DNA of 62,313 nucleotides from Patescibacteria group bacterium (GTDB taxonomy: Bacteria; Patescibacteriota; Minisyncoccia; JAHIHE01): the NCBI GenBank assembly GCA_018896765.1, contig JAHILZ010000061.1, positions 1 to 62,313 of the forward strand. Reading direction: 5' to 3'. The position numbers were made by a program, and so were the translations under genes. Under the pieces are notes generated by a model. That model made no database searches. It saw only the letters and a program-made list of their open reading frames with translations, and was not told the origin of the DNA. This document shows, piece by piece, positions 16,380 to 24,191 of this stretch (positions are counted from its first letter, which is position 1; each line of letters opens with the position of its first letter).

Positions 16380-16784
16380 TTAAAAAATATCTATGATTTT
16401 TCCTCCCATAACTGCTATTGTTTTGCCTTCCACAATTGACAGAAGAGACAAAACACTCGTCAAATCGCCGCGCGCAATTCTATAATATTGAGGAATTGCC
16501 CGATTTTTACCGGGATAAGTGCCAAGTAATACTAATACTGCCCTTACTCCATAGAAATCTCCAAAGAAATAACCATATTCGTTGATGGTCGCAGGCCTTC
16601 TTAAATAAAAAGTTGCGCTAGAAGGCGACATTTCAGAAGATATTTCTAAAATTGGATTAATTAGAACAATATGTTGCCCATCCTCAGTTTCTGAAATATC
16701 TTTCGGCAAACCATTATTCTTTCCCATTATATTCACCTTTTCTCCTTTGCTCCAAATAAATATTCCAGGCTTATTAATTCTCAT
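16380..16784 (-). CDS. hypothetical protein
   Basis: A 134-residue soluble protein with no family I recognise. Gly and beta-branched residues suggest mainly beta structure (HIVLINPILEISSE, GYFFGDFYGVRAVLVLLG), and it ends GKTIAVMGGKIIDIF. A similar closing theme (NGGKIIAIDGVLV) occurs in the small gene at 25611-25766. It is flanked by a REP element and a tRNA gene, a usual landing place for accessory genes. Confidence 0.5.
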   Translation of the reverse strand: MRINKPGIFIWSKGEKVNIMGKNNGLPKDISETEDGQHIVLINPILEISSEMSPSSATFYLRRPATINEYGYFFGDFYGVRAVLVLLGTYPGKNRAIPQYYRIARGDLTSVLSLLSIVEGKTIAVMGGKIIDIF

Positions 16785-16858
16785 ATTTTATTTAAAGAGC
16801 TATCCATAGTCTAAACTAAACTTTTAAAAAAATCAAGGGCGAGTGGCGGAAATATTTT

Positions 16859-16942
16859 GCCGGAGTGGTGAAATTGGCAAACACGCAGCGTTCAGGGCGC
16901 TGTGGGATTTATCCCTTGGAGGTTCAAGTCCTCTCTCCGGCA
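16859..16942 (+). tRNA. tRNA-Leu (anticodon CAG)
   Basis: The acceptor arms GCCGGAG and CTCCGGC pair fully, with discriminator A. The anticodon loop lies in GCAGCGTTCAGGGCGCTG, giving CAG, which reads CTG. The long variable arm (GTGGGATTTATCCCTTG) and T-loop TTCAAGT fit a class II leucine tRNA. CCA is not encoded. Confidence 0.93.
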
Positions 16943-16954
16943 CAAAATTTAATA

Positions 16955-17097
16955 AATTTACAATTTCGAATTTTGAATTTCAAATGAATTTTTAATAATA
17001 TAATTTTGAAACAAAAATACTTAACATTAAGTTTCAAAATTAAAAATTCGAGTTTGAATCAAAATTCATAATTTAAAATTCAAAATTAACTAAATCT
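16955..17097. repeat. AT-rich dispersed repeat
   Basis: Words such as AATTTCGAATTTTGAATTTC and AAAATTCATAATTTAAAATT make a loose inverted repeat between tRNA-Leu and the RNase J gene. It belongs to the family seen at 35428-35539 and 60010-60125. Confidence 0.5.
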
Positions 17098-17149
17098 TTC
17101 TTTCGTAGTAATCTGAGACTCTGAAAGAAAAAATAACAAACTTAAACAC

Positions 17150-18949
17150 ATGATGATTCAAAAAAGATTTCAGCGGCCCGTTTCGGCTATTAAAAGCCAT
17201 TTCGCGCCCGCCAAACAACCTAATGCAGCTTTTAAACAAACTCCGATGCCCGCGAGACAGCCGATTTCCCGCTATCCCGCGAGCAACATCCCTGTCCGAA
17301 TAATTCCTTTGGGCGGCCTTGAAGAAGTCGGGCGCAATATGACTGCTTTTGAATATGGCAGCGATATAATTATTATCGATATGGGCTTGCAGTTCCCTGA
17401 GGAAGACATGCCCGGCATCGATTATATCATTCCGGATATTTCTTACTTCAAAGGAAAAGAAAAAAATATAAGAGGAGTGATCATTACGCATGGCCACTAT
17501 GACCATATCGGCGCTATTCCTCATTTAATCAGGCCGCTGGGAAACCCGCCTATTTTTGCCACTCCTTTGACAATCGGCATTATTAAAAAAAGAGAAGAAG
17601 ATTATCCCGACCATATTAAGCTCAATCTTCATATGGTAAACAAAAACGACAAAATTGACCTGGGAAAATTTCATATTGAATTTTTCCATATCAATCACAA
17701 TATTCCCGACGGAATCGGAATCGCCATATTTACTCCGGCCGGGCTAATTCTATATACCGGAGATTTTAAATTCGACTTTTCGCCGGTCAATGACGCGCCG
17801 GCCGATATCGGCAGAATCGCCGAACTGGGAAAACGAGGCGTATCGCTTCTGATGAGCGATTCAACTGACGCGGAAACTCCCGGACACTCGGTCAGCGAGC
17901 AAACAATCATAGAAACTTTGGGCCGCATTTTCGAAAATGCCAAAGGAAGAATTATTGCCGTTACTTTTTCTTCGCTTATCTCGAGAATCCAGCATATCAT
18001 TACCTTGGCTGAACGGCATGGAAGAAAAGTGGCTCTGGACGGATACTCTCTAAAAACCAATCTCGAAATCGCCAAACAGCTATCCTATGTCCATATTAAA
18101 AAAGGGACCCTTATCAAAATACAAGACGTAAATAAATATCCGAGCAATCAAGTGGTGGTAATCGGCACCGGCGCGCAAGGGGAAAGCAATGCCATGCTAA
18201 TGCGAATCGCCAATCATGAGCACCGCAGCGTCAACATACAAAAAGGCGATACGATAATCTTTTCCTCTTCCGTAGTTCCGGGAAACGAAAGAACCGTCCA
18301 AGGATTAAAAGATACTCTCTGCCGCCAAGGCGCGAAAATTATCCATTACAAAATGATGGACGTCCATGCCGGCGGACATGCTTACAGAGAAGACTTAAAA
18401 ATGATGATAAATCTTGCTCACCCGAATTTTTTCATCCCTATCCATGGCAATTACTATATGAGAAAAATCCACAGCGAACTGGCGGAATTAACCGGCATCA
18501 ACCCGCAAAATATTATCATTCCCGATAATGGCAACGTTGTCGAACTCACCCCGAAAAGCATCCGCCTGACAAAAGAAAAAGTTCCAACCAACTATATTAT
18601 GGTAGACGGATTGGGAGTGGGGGATGTCGGAGAAATAGTGCTTCGCGACCGCCAAGCGATGGCCAAAGACGGAATATTCACGATTATCGTCATTGTGGAC
18701 AGCAAAACCAAAAAAATCTTGGGAGAGCCGGATATAATTTCCCGAGGTTTTATCTATATGAAAGAATCCGCAGATCTTCTGAATGAAACAAAAAAGAAAG
18801 TTCGAGACGTCGTTACTTTAAAAACCCAAGCCGAAGGGCCGATTAATTGGGCGTATGTCAGAAACAACCTGCGCGATATTATCGGAGAATTCTTATACGC
18901 TAAAACGCAAAGAAGACCCCTGGTATTGCCAATGATAATTGAAGTGTAG
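17150..18949 (+). CDS. rnj: ribonuclease J
   Basis: RNase J is a metallo-beta-lactamase/beta-CASP nuclease with 5'-3' exonuclease and endonuclease activity in mRNA decay and rRNA maturation. The 599 residues contain VRIIPLGGLEEVGRN (about 49-63), the zinc motif HGHYDHIGA (about 114-122), DFKFDFSPVN and the C-terminal IHGNYYMRKIHSELA and VDGLGVGDVGEIVLRDR segments. A basic, Pro/Gln-rich N-terminal extension of about 45 residues precedes the catalytic domain; the ATG may be further downstream. No other degradosome component is nearby. Confidence 0.95.
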   Translation: MMIQKRFQRPVSAIKSHFAPAKQPNAAFKQTPMPARQPISRYPASNIPVRIIPLGGLEEVGRNMTAFEYGSDIIIIDMGLQFPEEDMPGIDYIIPDISYFKGKEKNIRGVIITHGHYDHIGAIPHLIRPLGNPPIFATPLTIGIIKKREEDYPDHIKLNLHMVNKNDKIDLGKFHIEFFHINHNIPDGIGIAIFTPAGLILYTGDFKFDFSPVNDAPADIGRIAELGKRGVSLLMSDSTDAETPGHSVSEQTIIETLGRIFENAKGRIIAVTFSSLISRIQHIITLAERHGRKVALDGYSLKTNLEIAKQLSYVHIKKGTLIKIQDVNKYPSNQVVVIGTGAQGESNAMLMRIANHEHRSVNIQKGDTIIFSSSVVPGNERTVQGLKDTLCRQGAKIIHYKMMDVHAGGHAYREDLKMMINLAHPNFFIPIHGNYYMRKIHSELAELTGINPQNIIIPDNGNVVELTPKSIRLTKEKVPTNYIMVDGLGVGDVGEIVLRDRQAMAKDGIFTIIVIVDSKTKKILGEPDIISRGFIYMKESADLLNETKKKVRDVVTLKTQAEGPINWAYVRNNLRDIIGEFLYAKTQRRPLVLPMIIEV

Positions 18950-18965
18950 TAGAATTAGGGTAAAG

Positions 18966-19081
18966 GCTTAAAATTTTGAATTTCCAATTTTGAATTTTGA
19001 TTAAATTTTGAATGTTTGAATGTTTCAAAATTAAATCATTATGTCATTCATTCGAAATTCAGAATTCGAAATTAGAAATTA
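18966..19081. repeat. AT-rich dispersed repeat, inverted relative to 35428 and 60010
   Basis: TTTTGAATTTCCAATTTTGA ... ATTCGAAATTCAGAATTCGA reads as the reverse complement of the copies at 35428-35539 and 60010-60125. It fills the gap after the RNase J gene. Confidence 0.6.
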
Positions 19082-19096
19082 TTAAATAAAGCGCTT

Positions 19097-19351
19097 ATGC
19101 TCTATCTCCTTATCCTCATCCTTCCCTTATTAATTTACACGGTATTGTCCGCAATAATATTATTTCATTTGAAAAAATACGGAATTGCCGGAGATTTTAC
19201 GCGGCAAATAATTATCTTATTTTTTATGGTTTCCGTAATTCTGATTTTCTTTACCGCCTTAAGCTTTTTTAATATTCCATGGGATGAATTAAATTTAGCC
19301 GATATGCTTCAAAATACGCGAAACGATAATCCCTATTTTTATCAGCCGTAA
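19097..19351 (+). CDS. small two-span membrane protein
   Basis: An 84-residue protein with two clear membrane spans (LILILPLLIYTVLSAIILF and IIILFFMVSVILIFFTAL) and a short polar tail. No family is recognised. It lies 19 bp upstream of the PH-domain gene, with which it is probably co-transcribed. Confidence 0.65.
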   Translation: MLYLLILILPLLIYTVLSAIILFHLKKYGIAGDFTRQIIILFFMVSVILIFFTALSFFNIPWDELNLADMLQNTRNDNPYFYQP

Positions 19352-19370
19352 AATATTTTACTTTAAAAAT

Positions 19371-19943
19371 ATGAGCATAACAACAATCGTTAATCCCGAA
19401 GAAACAAAAAAAATCACTTTCCCCGGACAATACGAAAACGAGCAAATTCTTTTAGTCAAGCGCCGCCATTGGATAGTTCTTGCGGGATTTATCCTCATGA
19501 TCGCTTTATTAATTTTAGTTCCTATTTTTGTTTATTTTTTTCTGCCTCTGGTCTTTGAGATCCCGAATGCCGAAATTTTTAATAAATTATTTTTATTTAT
19601 CACCTGCCTTTATTATCTATTCCTCTCTGTCATGTCTTTTTTTATGATCATTGATTACTATCTTGATATTTGGATAATTACAAGCCAAAGAATTCTTTCC
19701 GTAGAGCAAAAGGGGCTTTTCCATCGAATTGTTGTTGAAGTAAGATACAGCCAAATTCAGGACATCACTAGCGTTGTTCCCGGCCTTGTTGCCACCTATT
19801 TCCAATTCGGGAATATAAATATCCAAACCGCCGCCGAAAAAGAAAGAATGATGCTGAAACAAATCACCCATCCGGTAGAAACCCGCCGCGTAATCTCTGA
19901 TGCCTATCATAAAGAAATGGAAAAAACGGAAGAAAAAAAATAA
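19371..19943 (+). CDS. bacterial PH-domain (DUF304/YdbS-like) membrane protein
   Basis: The 190-residue product has two membrane spans (HWIVLAGFILMIALLILVPI and the LYYLFLSVMSFFMIIDYYL region) followed by a bacterial PH domain: WIITSQRILSVEQKGLFHRI, then VRYSQIQDITSVVPG and FGNINIQTAAEKE. This layout matches the YdbS/YdbT type. Such proteins are membrane-anchored with unclear roles. It ends a short unit with the preceding small membrane gene. Confidence 0.82.
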   Translation: MSITTIVNPEETKKITFPGQYENEQILLVKRRHWIVLAGFILMIALLILVPIFVYFFLPLVFEIPNAEIFNKLFLFITCLYYLFLSVMSFFMIIDYYLDIWIITSQRILSVEQKGLFHRIVVEVRYSQIQDITSVVPGLVATYFQFGNINIQTAAEKERMMLKQITHPVETRRVISDAYHKEMEKTEEKK

Positions 19944-20002
19944 AAGTTTAATAACCGAATTCCTTCATAAATCATTCATTCAAATTTATTATATTACAAC
20001 TA

Positions 20003-20030
20003 TTGACAAAACTATTGCTTATAGTATAAT
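20003..20030 (+). promoter_or_regulatory. near-consensus promoter of the Cys leader/tRNA-Cys
   Basis: TTGACA (20003-20008) and TATAAT (20025-20030) are 16 bases apart. The predicted start, near 20037, is only about 6 nt before the leader ATG, so the leader would be translated from a nearly leaderless mRNA. Confidence 0.8.
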
Positions 20031-20042
20031 GAGGTTAATCAT

Positions 20043-20141
20043 ATGACAACTATTAATCAAACAAAATTAATTGCCAATACTGCCTGCGCTTGTTGCTGCG
20101 CCGCTATTAAGTCCGGGCAAGTTTTTGTTTTGAGAAAATAA
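20043..20141 (+). CDS. cysteine-codon leader peptide
   Basis: The 32-codon frame starts MTTINQTKLIANT, then A-C-A-C-C-C-A-A, and ends SGQVFVLRK. Four Cys codons lie within five positions (codons 15-19). It has no Shine-Dalgarno site but sits right at the predicted 5' end. Codons 24-27 contain CCGGGCA, which can pair with the downstream terminator. tRNA-Cys follows 67 bp after the stop. This fits a ribosome-mediated attenuation leader sensing charged tRNA-Cys. A small Cys-rich peptide product is the alternative. It resembles the peptide at 39255-39320 (T-T-I-N-x-K ... C-C). Confidence 0.65.
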   Translation: MTTINQTKLIANTACACCCAAIKSGQVFVLRK

Positions 20142-20192
20142 GTTTTAGATCATATTATTTTTATCAGACTGCCCGGCAAAAGGCGGTTTTTT
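20113..20192 (+). promoter_or_regulatory. transcription attenuator (antiterminator/terminator pair)
   Basis: Terminator: ACTGCC (20168-20173) pairs with GGCGGT (20182-20187) with an 8-nt loop and six T residues. Antiterminator: CCGGGCAAGT (20113-20122, inside the leader ORF) pairs with ACTGCCCGG (20168-20176), taking one arm of the terminator. A ribosome stalled on the Cys codons (20085-20099) would leave 20113 free and favour read-through into tRNA-Cys. Confidence 0.6.
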
Positions 20193-20208
20193 GTTTTATC
20201 ATTATTAT

Positions 20209-20279
20209 GACGAGGTAGCAAAGAGGCAATGCGGGAGACAGCAGATCTCCTTACGCGGGTTCAAATCCTGCCCTCGTCT
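20209..20279 (+). tRNA. tRNA-Cys (anticodon GCA)
   Basis: The acceptor arms GACGAGG and CCTCGTC pair, with discriminator T, the usual identity base for cysteine. The anticodon stem GGAGA/TCTCC encloses loop CAGCAGA, anticodon GCA (20241-20243). The T-loop is TTCAAAT with stem GCGGG/CCTGC, the D-stem is GCA/TGC and the variable loop has four bases. Position 33 is A instead of the near-universal U, which is odd. CCA is not encoded. It lies directly downstream of the Cys attenuator. Confidence 0.8.
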
Positions 20280-20321
20280 TTTAGAAATAAAAACTGCACA
20301 CTAAAATTATAAGGAGGAAAA

Positions 20322-21188
20322 ATGAACGAAAGAGAAATATCAAATAAGGTAATGGGGGTTTTAACTTCCCGAAAGTATGGATTTCACCAAAGGGGAAACG
20401 GGAAAAACGCGCCAAAAAGAAACACACGGGAGTATGAATTTTTCCTCAGGTGTATCGAGGAAAAATTAAGAAAACAAAAACCTGTAGAATTTTTTATTAA
20501 CTTTACAGGCCTTAAAAATTATAATGCCTGCAAATACTACAATCCCGATGAGTCTGAAAAACGCGCTTTCAGTTTTTTGCTAAACATGGCAAAACAAATC
20601 GAAAAAATATATCCTCAAGGCGTCGTTATAAATATAATATCAAACGACGCTCGGGCAATGTTTGCCAACGGCGCAAAAGAAGAAAACTGTAGAATATATT
20701 ACACCGGACTCGAAAAAATGATTAAGGAAAACGAAAGTTTTTCCAAACATTTCAGGCTTTTCCACCTAAAAGATATCTGGCAAAAAGAAGGCGAAGATTT
20801 TTTTTCGCTTCTTAGCCAAACTGTCGCAGAGGTTGAAAAAAACATAGAAAACGATCCGGATTTTCAGGAACTACTTCTCCGAGCAAAAAGAAGCGCAAAA
20901 CCAAACACCCCTGACCATGAACTCAAGCAGGCTGTTGTAAAATTTAAAGCCACTCTTGCAACCGAAAAAGAGCTAAGAATATGGGACAAACATTTTCCAC
21001 ACGCAATTATGCTTAGCTATAGGATAAATCCTGCCTGGGGTCTGCCATTCCTTTTGCCGTGGGCAACAGGCGAAGGCGAAGTTACTCAGCCTTGGCACGG
21101 CTGGTATGACAAAAATACCAACAAGGTAATGACCGTATGGAGGCAAGAAAAGCAAAAAGAGCTACAAAAATGGATGTTTAGGATATAA
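20322..21188 (+). CDS. isocyanide synthase-like protein (Dit1/PvcA family)
   Basis: The 288-residue product shows the pattern of isonitrile synthases, which convert the amino group of Tyr or Trp to an isocyanide using ribulose-5-phosphate. Seen in order are FFINFTGLKNYNACKYYNPD (compare FPFKSxxxNKVxGxxPD), ESEKRAFSFLL, EKIYPQGVVINIISNDARAM, and near the end HAIMLSYRINP and TQPWHG (compare RLSIHP and TPWH). This is remote family recognition, not a close match. It has an excellent AAGGAGG site 4 bases before ATG, unlike most genes here, and may be read through from tRNA-Cys. A terminator follows. Substrate and partner enzymes are unknown; no PvcB-like oxygenase is present. Confidence 0.5.
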   Translation: MNEREISNKVMGVLTSRKYGFHQRGNGKNAPKRNTREYEFFLRCIEEKLRKQKPVEFFINFTGLKNYNACKYYNPDESEKRAFSFLLNMAKQIEKIYPQGVVINIISNDARAMFANGAKEENCRIYYTGLEKMIKENESFSKHFRLFHLKDIWQKEGEDFFSLLSQTVAEVEKNIENDPDFQELLLRAKRSAKPNTPDHELKQAVVKFKATLATEKELRIWDKHFPHAIMLSYRINPAWGLPFLLPWATGEGEVTQPWHGWYDKNTNKVMTVWRQEKQKELQKWMFRI

Positions 21189-21195
21189 ACCAAAG

Positions 21196-21248
21196 GCCAG
21201 AATCAAGTTTCGATAAAATTTTCGATTAACGATTCTGGCTAATTTTTT
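21196..21248 (+). terminator. terminator after the isocyanide-synthase-like gene
   Basis: GCCAGAATC (21196-21204) pairs with GATTCTGGC (21231-21239), with further pairing inside, and is followed by TAATTTTTT. Confidence 0.65.
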
Positions 21249-21294
21249 AATCATTTATTTGACTAATTATTTTAATCATTTAACATATAAACAT

Positions 21295-22278
21295 ATGACA
21301 TCACGAGAACGAATCTATAAAACAATGAAAGGAAAACCTACCGATCGAATCCCCGTCTCACTATGGCAACATTTTCCAGATGCAGATCAAACCAGTCAAG
21401 GATTGGCCGATTCTATATTAAACTTTCAAAAAAAGTTTAATTTTGATTTGGTAAAAGTAACACCTGCCAGCGGATATATGACAGAAGCTTTTGGCGGAAA
21501 ATTTATACCACTTAAAACCGGCCTGCAAAAAGGAATCAGGGAATGCGTTGATTTTCCGATCAAGAATCATAACGACTGGAAAAAAATCAAACCAGCCAGT
21601 ATTAACCAAGGGATTTTAAAGCGCGAACTGGAAGCCTTAAAGCTTATTAAAAAAGGTATCGGCAACGATGTACCAATAGTACAAACAATCCCTAACCCTT
21701 TAACTCTTGCGAAAACCATTCGGGGAAAATTATTATTTGATGACCTTAGGAATCATCCTAACGATTTAAAATCAGCCCTTGATGTTATTACGGATACTAT
21801 ACTTACATTTTCCTTAGAATCTTTAAAAGTCAGAGCCGATGGCATATTCTTTTTTACCCAGATGGCAAGTTTTGATTTTCTAACGGAAAAAGAATATCAA
21901 GAATTCGGAGTAAAATACGATTTGCAAATATTAAATAATCTAGCAAAACAAAATGCATTGCTTATACTGCATATCCATGGCTTGAATATTATGTTCGATC
22001 TCCTTAAAGAATATCCCGTACAGATCATAAATTGGCACGACCAATTGACCGCGCCAACGATCGCCGAAGCGCAAAAAATCTGTACAAAAACTTTTATAGG
22101 TGGAATAGAAGAAAATGAAATGTTGTTAAAAGAAAATCCTGAAGTTATCAAAAAACATATAAAAAAATTTATTAACAAAAACAATGGCAAACGATTAATA
22201 TTCGGTCCTGGCTGTGTTTTACCTGTTAATACTCCGGAAATGAATATAAGCGCCATAAAAAAAGCTTTAGAAAAATAA
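21295..22278 (+). CDS. uroporphyrinogen decarboxylase (URO-D) family protein
   Basis: The product begins MTSRERIYKTMKGKPTDRIP, the typical opening of URO-D/methyltransferase family proteins, and ends with the FGPGCVLPVNTPEMNISAIK signature. Internal features are LILHIHGLN, INWHDQLTAPT and FIGGIEENEML. The family includes HemE and corrinoid methyltransferases such as MtaA. With no haem or corrinoid genes nearby, the methyltransferase-like subgroup is more likely. I prefer the ATG at 21295 to one 36 bp upstream because the conserved part begins there. It is separated from the preceding gene by a terminator. Confidence 0.8.
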   Translation: MTSRERIYKTMKGKPTDRIPVSLWQHFPDADQTSQGLADSILNFQKKFNFDLVKVTPASGYMTEAFGGKFIPLKTGLQKGIRECVDFPIKNHNDWKKIKPASINQGILKRELEALKLIKKGIGNDVPIVQTIPNPLTLAKTIRGKLLFDDLRNHPNDLKSALDVITDTILTFSLESLKVRADGIFFFTQMASFDFLTEKEYQEFGVKYDLQILNNLAKQNALLILHIHGLNIMFDLLKEYPVQIINWHDQLTAPTIAEAQKICTKTFIGGIEENEMLLKENPEVIKKHIKKFINKNNGKRLIFGPGCVLPVNTPEMNISAIKKALEK

Positions 22279-22358
22279 AAAGCCTGGCTGAATTTTACGC
22301 TATCATAAAGACTTTTCTTGAAACCATTTAGTTTTCCACCGTCGAGCTAAAAGCCTAT

Positions 22359-22387
22359 TTGACGGCATCCGCAACTTGCGGTATAAT
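22359..22387 (+). promoter_or_regulatory. promoter upstream of the 66-residue membrane protein
   Basis: TTGACG (22359-22364) and TATAAT (22382-22387) with a 17-base spacer, 33 bp before the ATG. Confidence 0.65.
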
Positions 22388-22419
22388 ATAGATATAATTA
22401 ATAATTTAATTAAAATACT

Positions 22420-22620
22420 ATGAATGGATCTAAAGAAGAAAAAGGCGGATATGGTCTTTACTGCTCGGGCGGTTTAAGACCTGTCTACGTAGGCCTTGTT
22501 TTATTTGTCATCGGATTAATAATGCAAGGCGGCAGCAGCGTACCGGAAATTATAATGATAGTTGGATCATTGGTTGTAATCACCGGACTCATTTCAATGT
22601 TTTTTCATAAAGAAAAATAG
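22420..22620 (+). CDS. small membrane protein
   Basis: A 66-residue protein with two membrane spans (PVYVGLVLFVIGLIMQGG and IIMIVGSLVVITGLISMFF) after a short polar N-terminus with one Cys. No family recognised. A good promoter precedes it. The following 285 bp (22621-22905) hold no gene that I can support. Confidence 0.6.
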   Translation: MNGSKEEKGGYGLYCSGGLRPVYVGLVLFVIGLIMQGGSSVPEIIMIVGSLVVITGLISMFFHKEK

Positions 22621-22905
22621 AATATCTGTTCATTGCTTATCGCAACTCCGCTCGATAAAATCCGGGCGGTTTTAAACAATAACTTAATAGCGGAAACCCG
22701 TCTTGTCCCGCTAAATGGCGAGGTTTCCCCCGTAATCATGGAATAGCTAATATCGTTCCGCTTTTTATGCACCAGTAAAAAATTTGCAAGTGATTTCAGC
22801 GAGTTCTTTATTAAAAACTGCCAAAGAACCTGTAAAAAAATATCGGCTCGAACCATATTTAGTAAAAGAAAATTTTATCATCATTTAAAATTAATCCAAT
22901 TATAC

Positions 22906-23271
22906 ATGAAGAATAAATTCTGCACTGTATTTCTATATATGTTTCTAATTGATGGACTCCTTGCGATTCTTGAAGGAGGAGATGGACTACTAGGATTAAG
23001 AATCTATTATGGAGATTTTTTTCAGTTTTTTGCAGCTATTTTTAGCCTTGCTATTGGAATTTGCGCTATAATACAAATAATCATAGGATTCGTGGAGAAA
23101 TTGCGATGGTCTGCGCGAATAATAGGTTTGTATGTTCTGTTTTACATCGCTATTATTATGATAGGAACTGTTCATAATATAAATATTTTTTCATTACTCG
23201 TTGGATTATTACAAATCTTACTATTCTTTTGGGCATCCAAAGATTTATCAAAAGGACACTATTTGAATTAA
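22906..23271 (+). CDS. hypothetical four-span membrane protein
   Basis: A 121-residue protein with about four hydrophobic segments, including VFLYMFLIDGLLAILEGGDG, FFAAIFSLAIGICAIIQIII, IGLYVLFYIAIIMIG and FSLLVGLLQILLFFWA. No family recognised. It precedes the CARDB protein by 34 bp on the same strand. Confidence 0.6.
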   Translation: MKNKFCTVFLYMFLIDGLLAILEGGDGLLGLRIYYGDFFQFFAAIFSLAIGICAIIQIIIGFVEKLRWSARIIGLYVLFYIAIIMIGTVHNINIFSLLVGLLQILLFFWASKDLSKGHYLN

Positions 23272-23305
23272 AATATACTTTGGAGCAGAAAAGTTAAAAT
23301 ATCTT

Positions 23306-23734
23306 ATGAAACGTGTTTTAATTATCATCATTGCGCTAATCTTTGTTTGCATCATCTGTCTGTTTTCGCTAAAACCAGGTGACTGGGATTTAGCCGGTGA
23401 AATAAAAGGATATGCCCCAAATCCTGCTTACGTCGGCGATAAAGTTAGTTTTACTTATGTAGTCAGGAATCTAGGAAAAAATACATTGCCAACTAGAAGT
23501 TATGAGGTTGAGTTCTATATTAACGATGAAATGATTTCATTTGACCGAGATGGAAATCCCCTCACCCAAGGAGGAGGTGTTACTTACAGCAGATCCAAAG
23601 GCTATTACGATTTTATACCCGATAAATCTGGTAAATATTCTTACATTCTTATTCTAGATCCGAAAAACACGCTTAAAGAAACGAACGAGGATAATAACAA
23701 AATAACTGGTGAAATAACTGTGCTTGAGCGATAG
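23306..23734 (+). CDS. membrane-anchored CARDB-domain protein
   Basis: The 142-residue product has an N-terminal signal or anchor (VLIIIIALIFVCIICLFSL) and an extracellular Ig-like CARDB domain: NPAYVGDKVSFTYVVRNLGK, then YEVEFYINDEMISFD, and the closing DPKNTLKETNEDNNKITGEI typical of CARDB. It probably acts at the cell surface in adhesion or binding. One domain only. Confidence 0.75.
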   Translation: MKRVLIIIIALIFVCIICLFSLKPGDWDLAGEIKGYAPNPAYVGDKVSFTYVVRNLGKNTLPTRSYEVEFYINDEMISFDRDGNPLTQGGGVTYSRSKGYYDFIPDKSGKYSYILILDPKNTLKETNEDNNKITGEITVLER

Positions 23735-23759
23735 ATTTTAAAATAATATTTTTAGACTT

Positions 23760-23990
23760 CATTTATTAAAAACTTAAAATTGTCATCAGTGCAACTCCGC
23801 CGCATTTTCAGAATTTCGTGGGGGTTCCTTGCCGCCACAGGCGGCGAAATGCGTTCGAACTAATTCAAAAACTCAAAGGAATCCTGAATTAGTAAAAGCT
23901 GTCCCGAGTATTCGGGACAGCCAAGGTGGCGCCGCGGAATTTCTCGACCTCGCTCAAGATAAAAACTTTTCGTCCTTGCGTACATTTTTT
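23760..23990 (+). promoter_or_regulatory. T-box-like leader or composite REP sequence
   Basis: AAGGTGGCGCCGCGG (23923-23937) matches the T-box antiterminator core AGGGTGGNACCGCG well, and TTTTCGTCCTTG follows 30 bases later, as it does in many T-box leaders. The TGGC bulge would suit a tRNA with discriminator G. Upstream are a 10-bp hairpin (GCTGTCCCGAGTATTCGGGA...) and a CTAATTC/GAATTAG stem. However, the flanking TTTCTCGACCTCGCTC also resembles the REP elements in this genome, and no clear Stem I could be drawn. trpS lies 600 bp downstream with its own promoter. Confidence 0.25.
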
Positions 23991-24086
23991 GATATATATT
24001 AAGATGAGAAATTTTTTTTAATTTAGACTAAATTAAATATTCACTTTGATTATCCAAATAATCAAAGTGGAGCAGAATATAATTTT

Positions 24087-24149
24087 ATGTTTTTAAGTAG
24101 TTTTAAAAATCTATCTTTCCAATTAAACTGGCGTTCCCAAAACACTTAG
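24087..24149 (+). CDS. 20-codon putative leader ORF
   Basis: The frame MFLSSFKNLSFQLNWRSQNT lies between a CACTTTGATTA hairpin (about 24043-24070) and a strong hairpin just before the next gene. It could be a leader peptide, but its codons show no clear regulatory run beyond one Trp. The remainder of 23991-24235 contains no other gene. Confidence 0.25.
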   Translation: MFLSSFKNLSFQLNWRSQNT

Positions 24150-24191
24150 GCTGTTTTGACGTTTCTTTAATTTTGTTTTAAACAAATCCCG

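Noticed and set aside
22621..22905. Possible gene on the minus strand in this gap
   Set aside because: The 83-codon frame shows no motif, no RBS and overlaps the end of the preceding gene; I see nothing else there.
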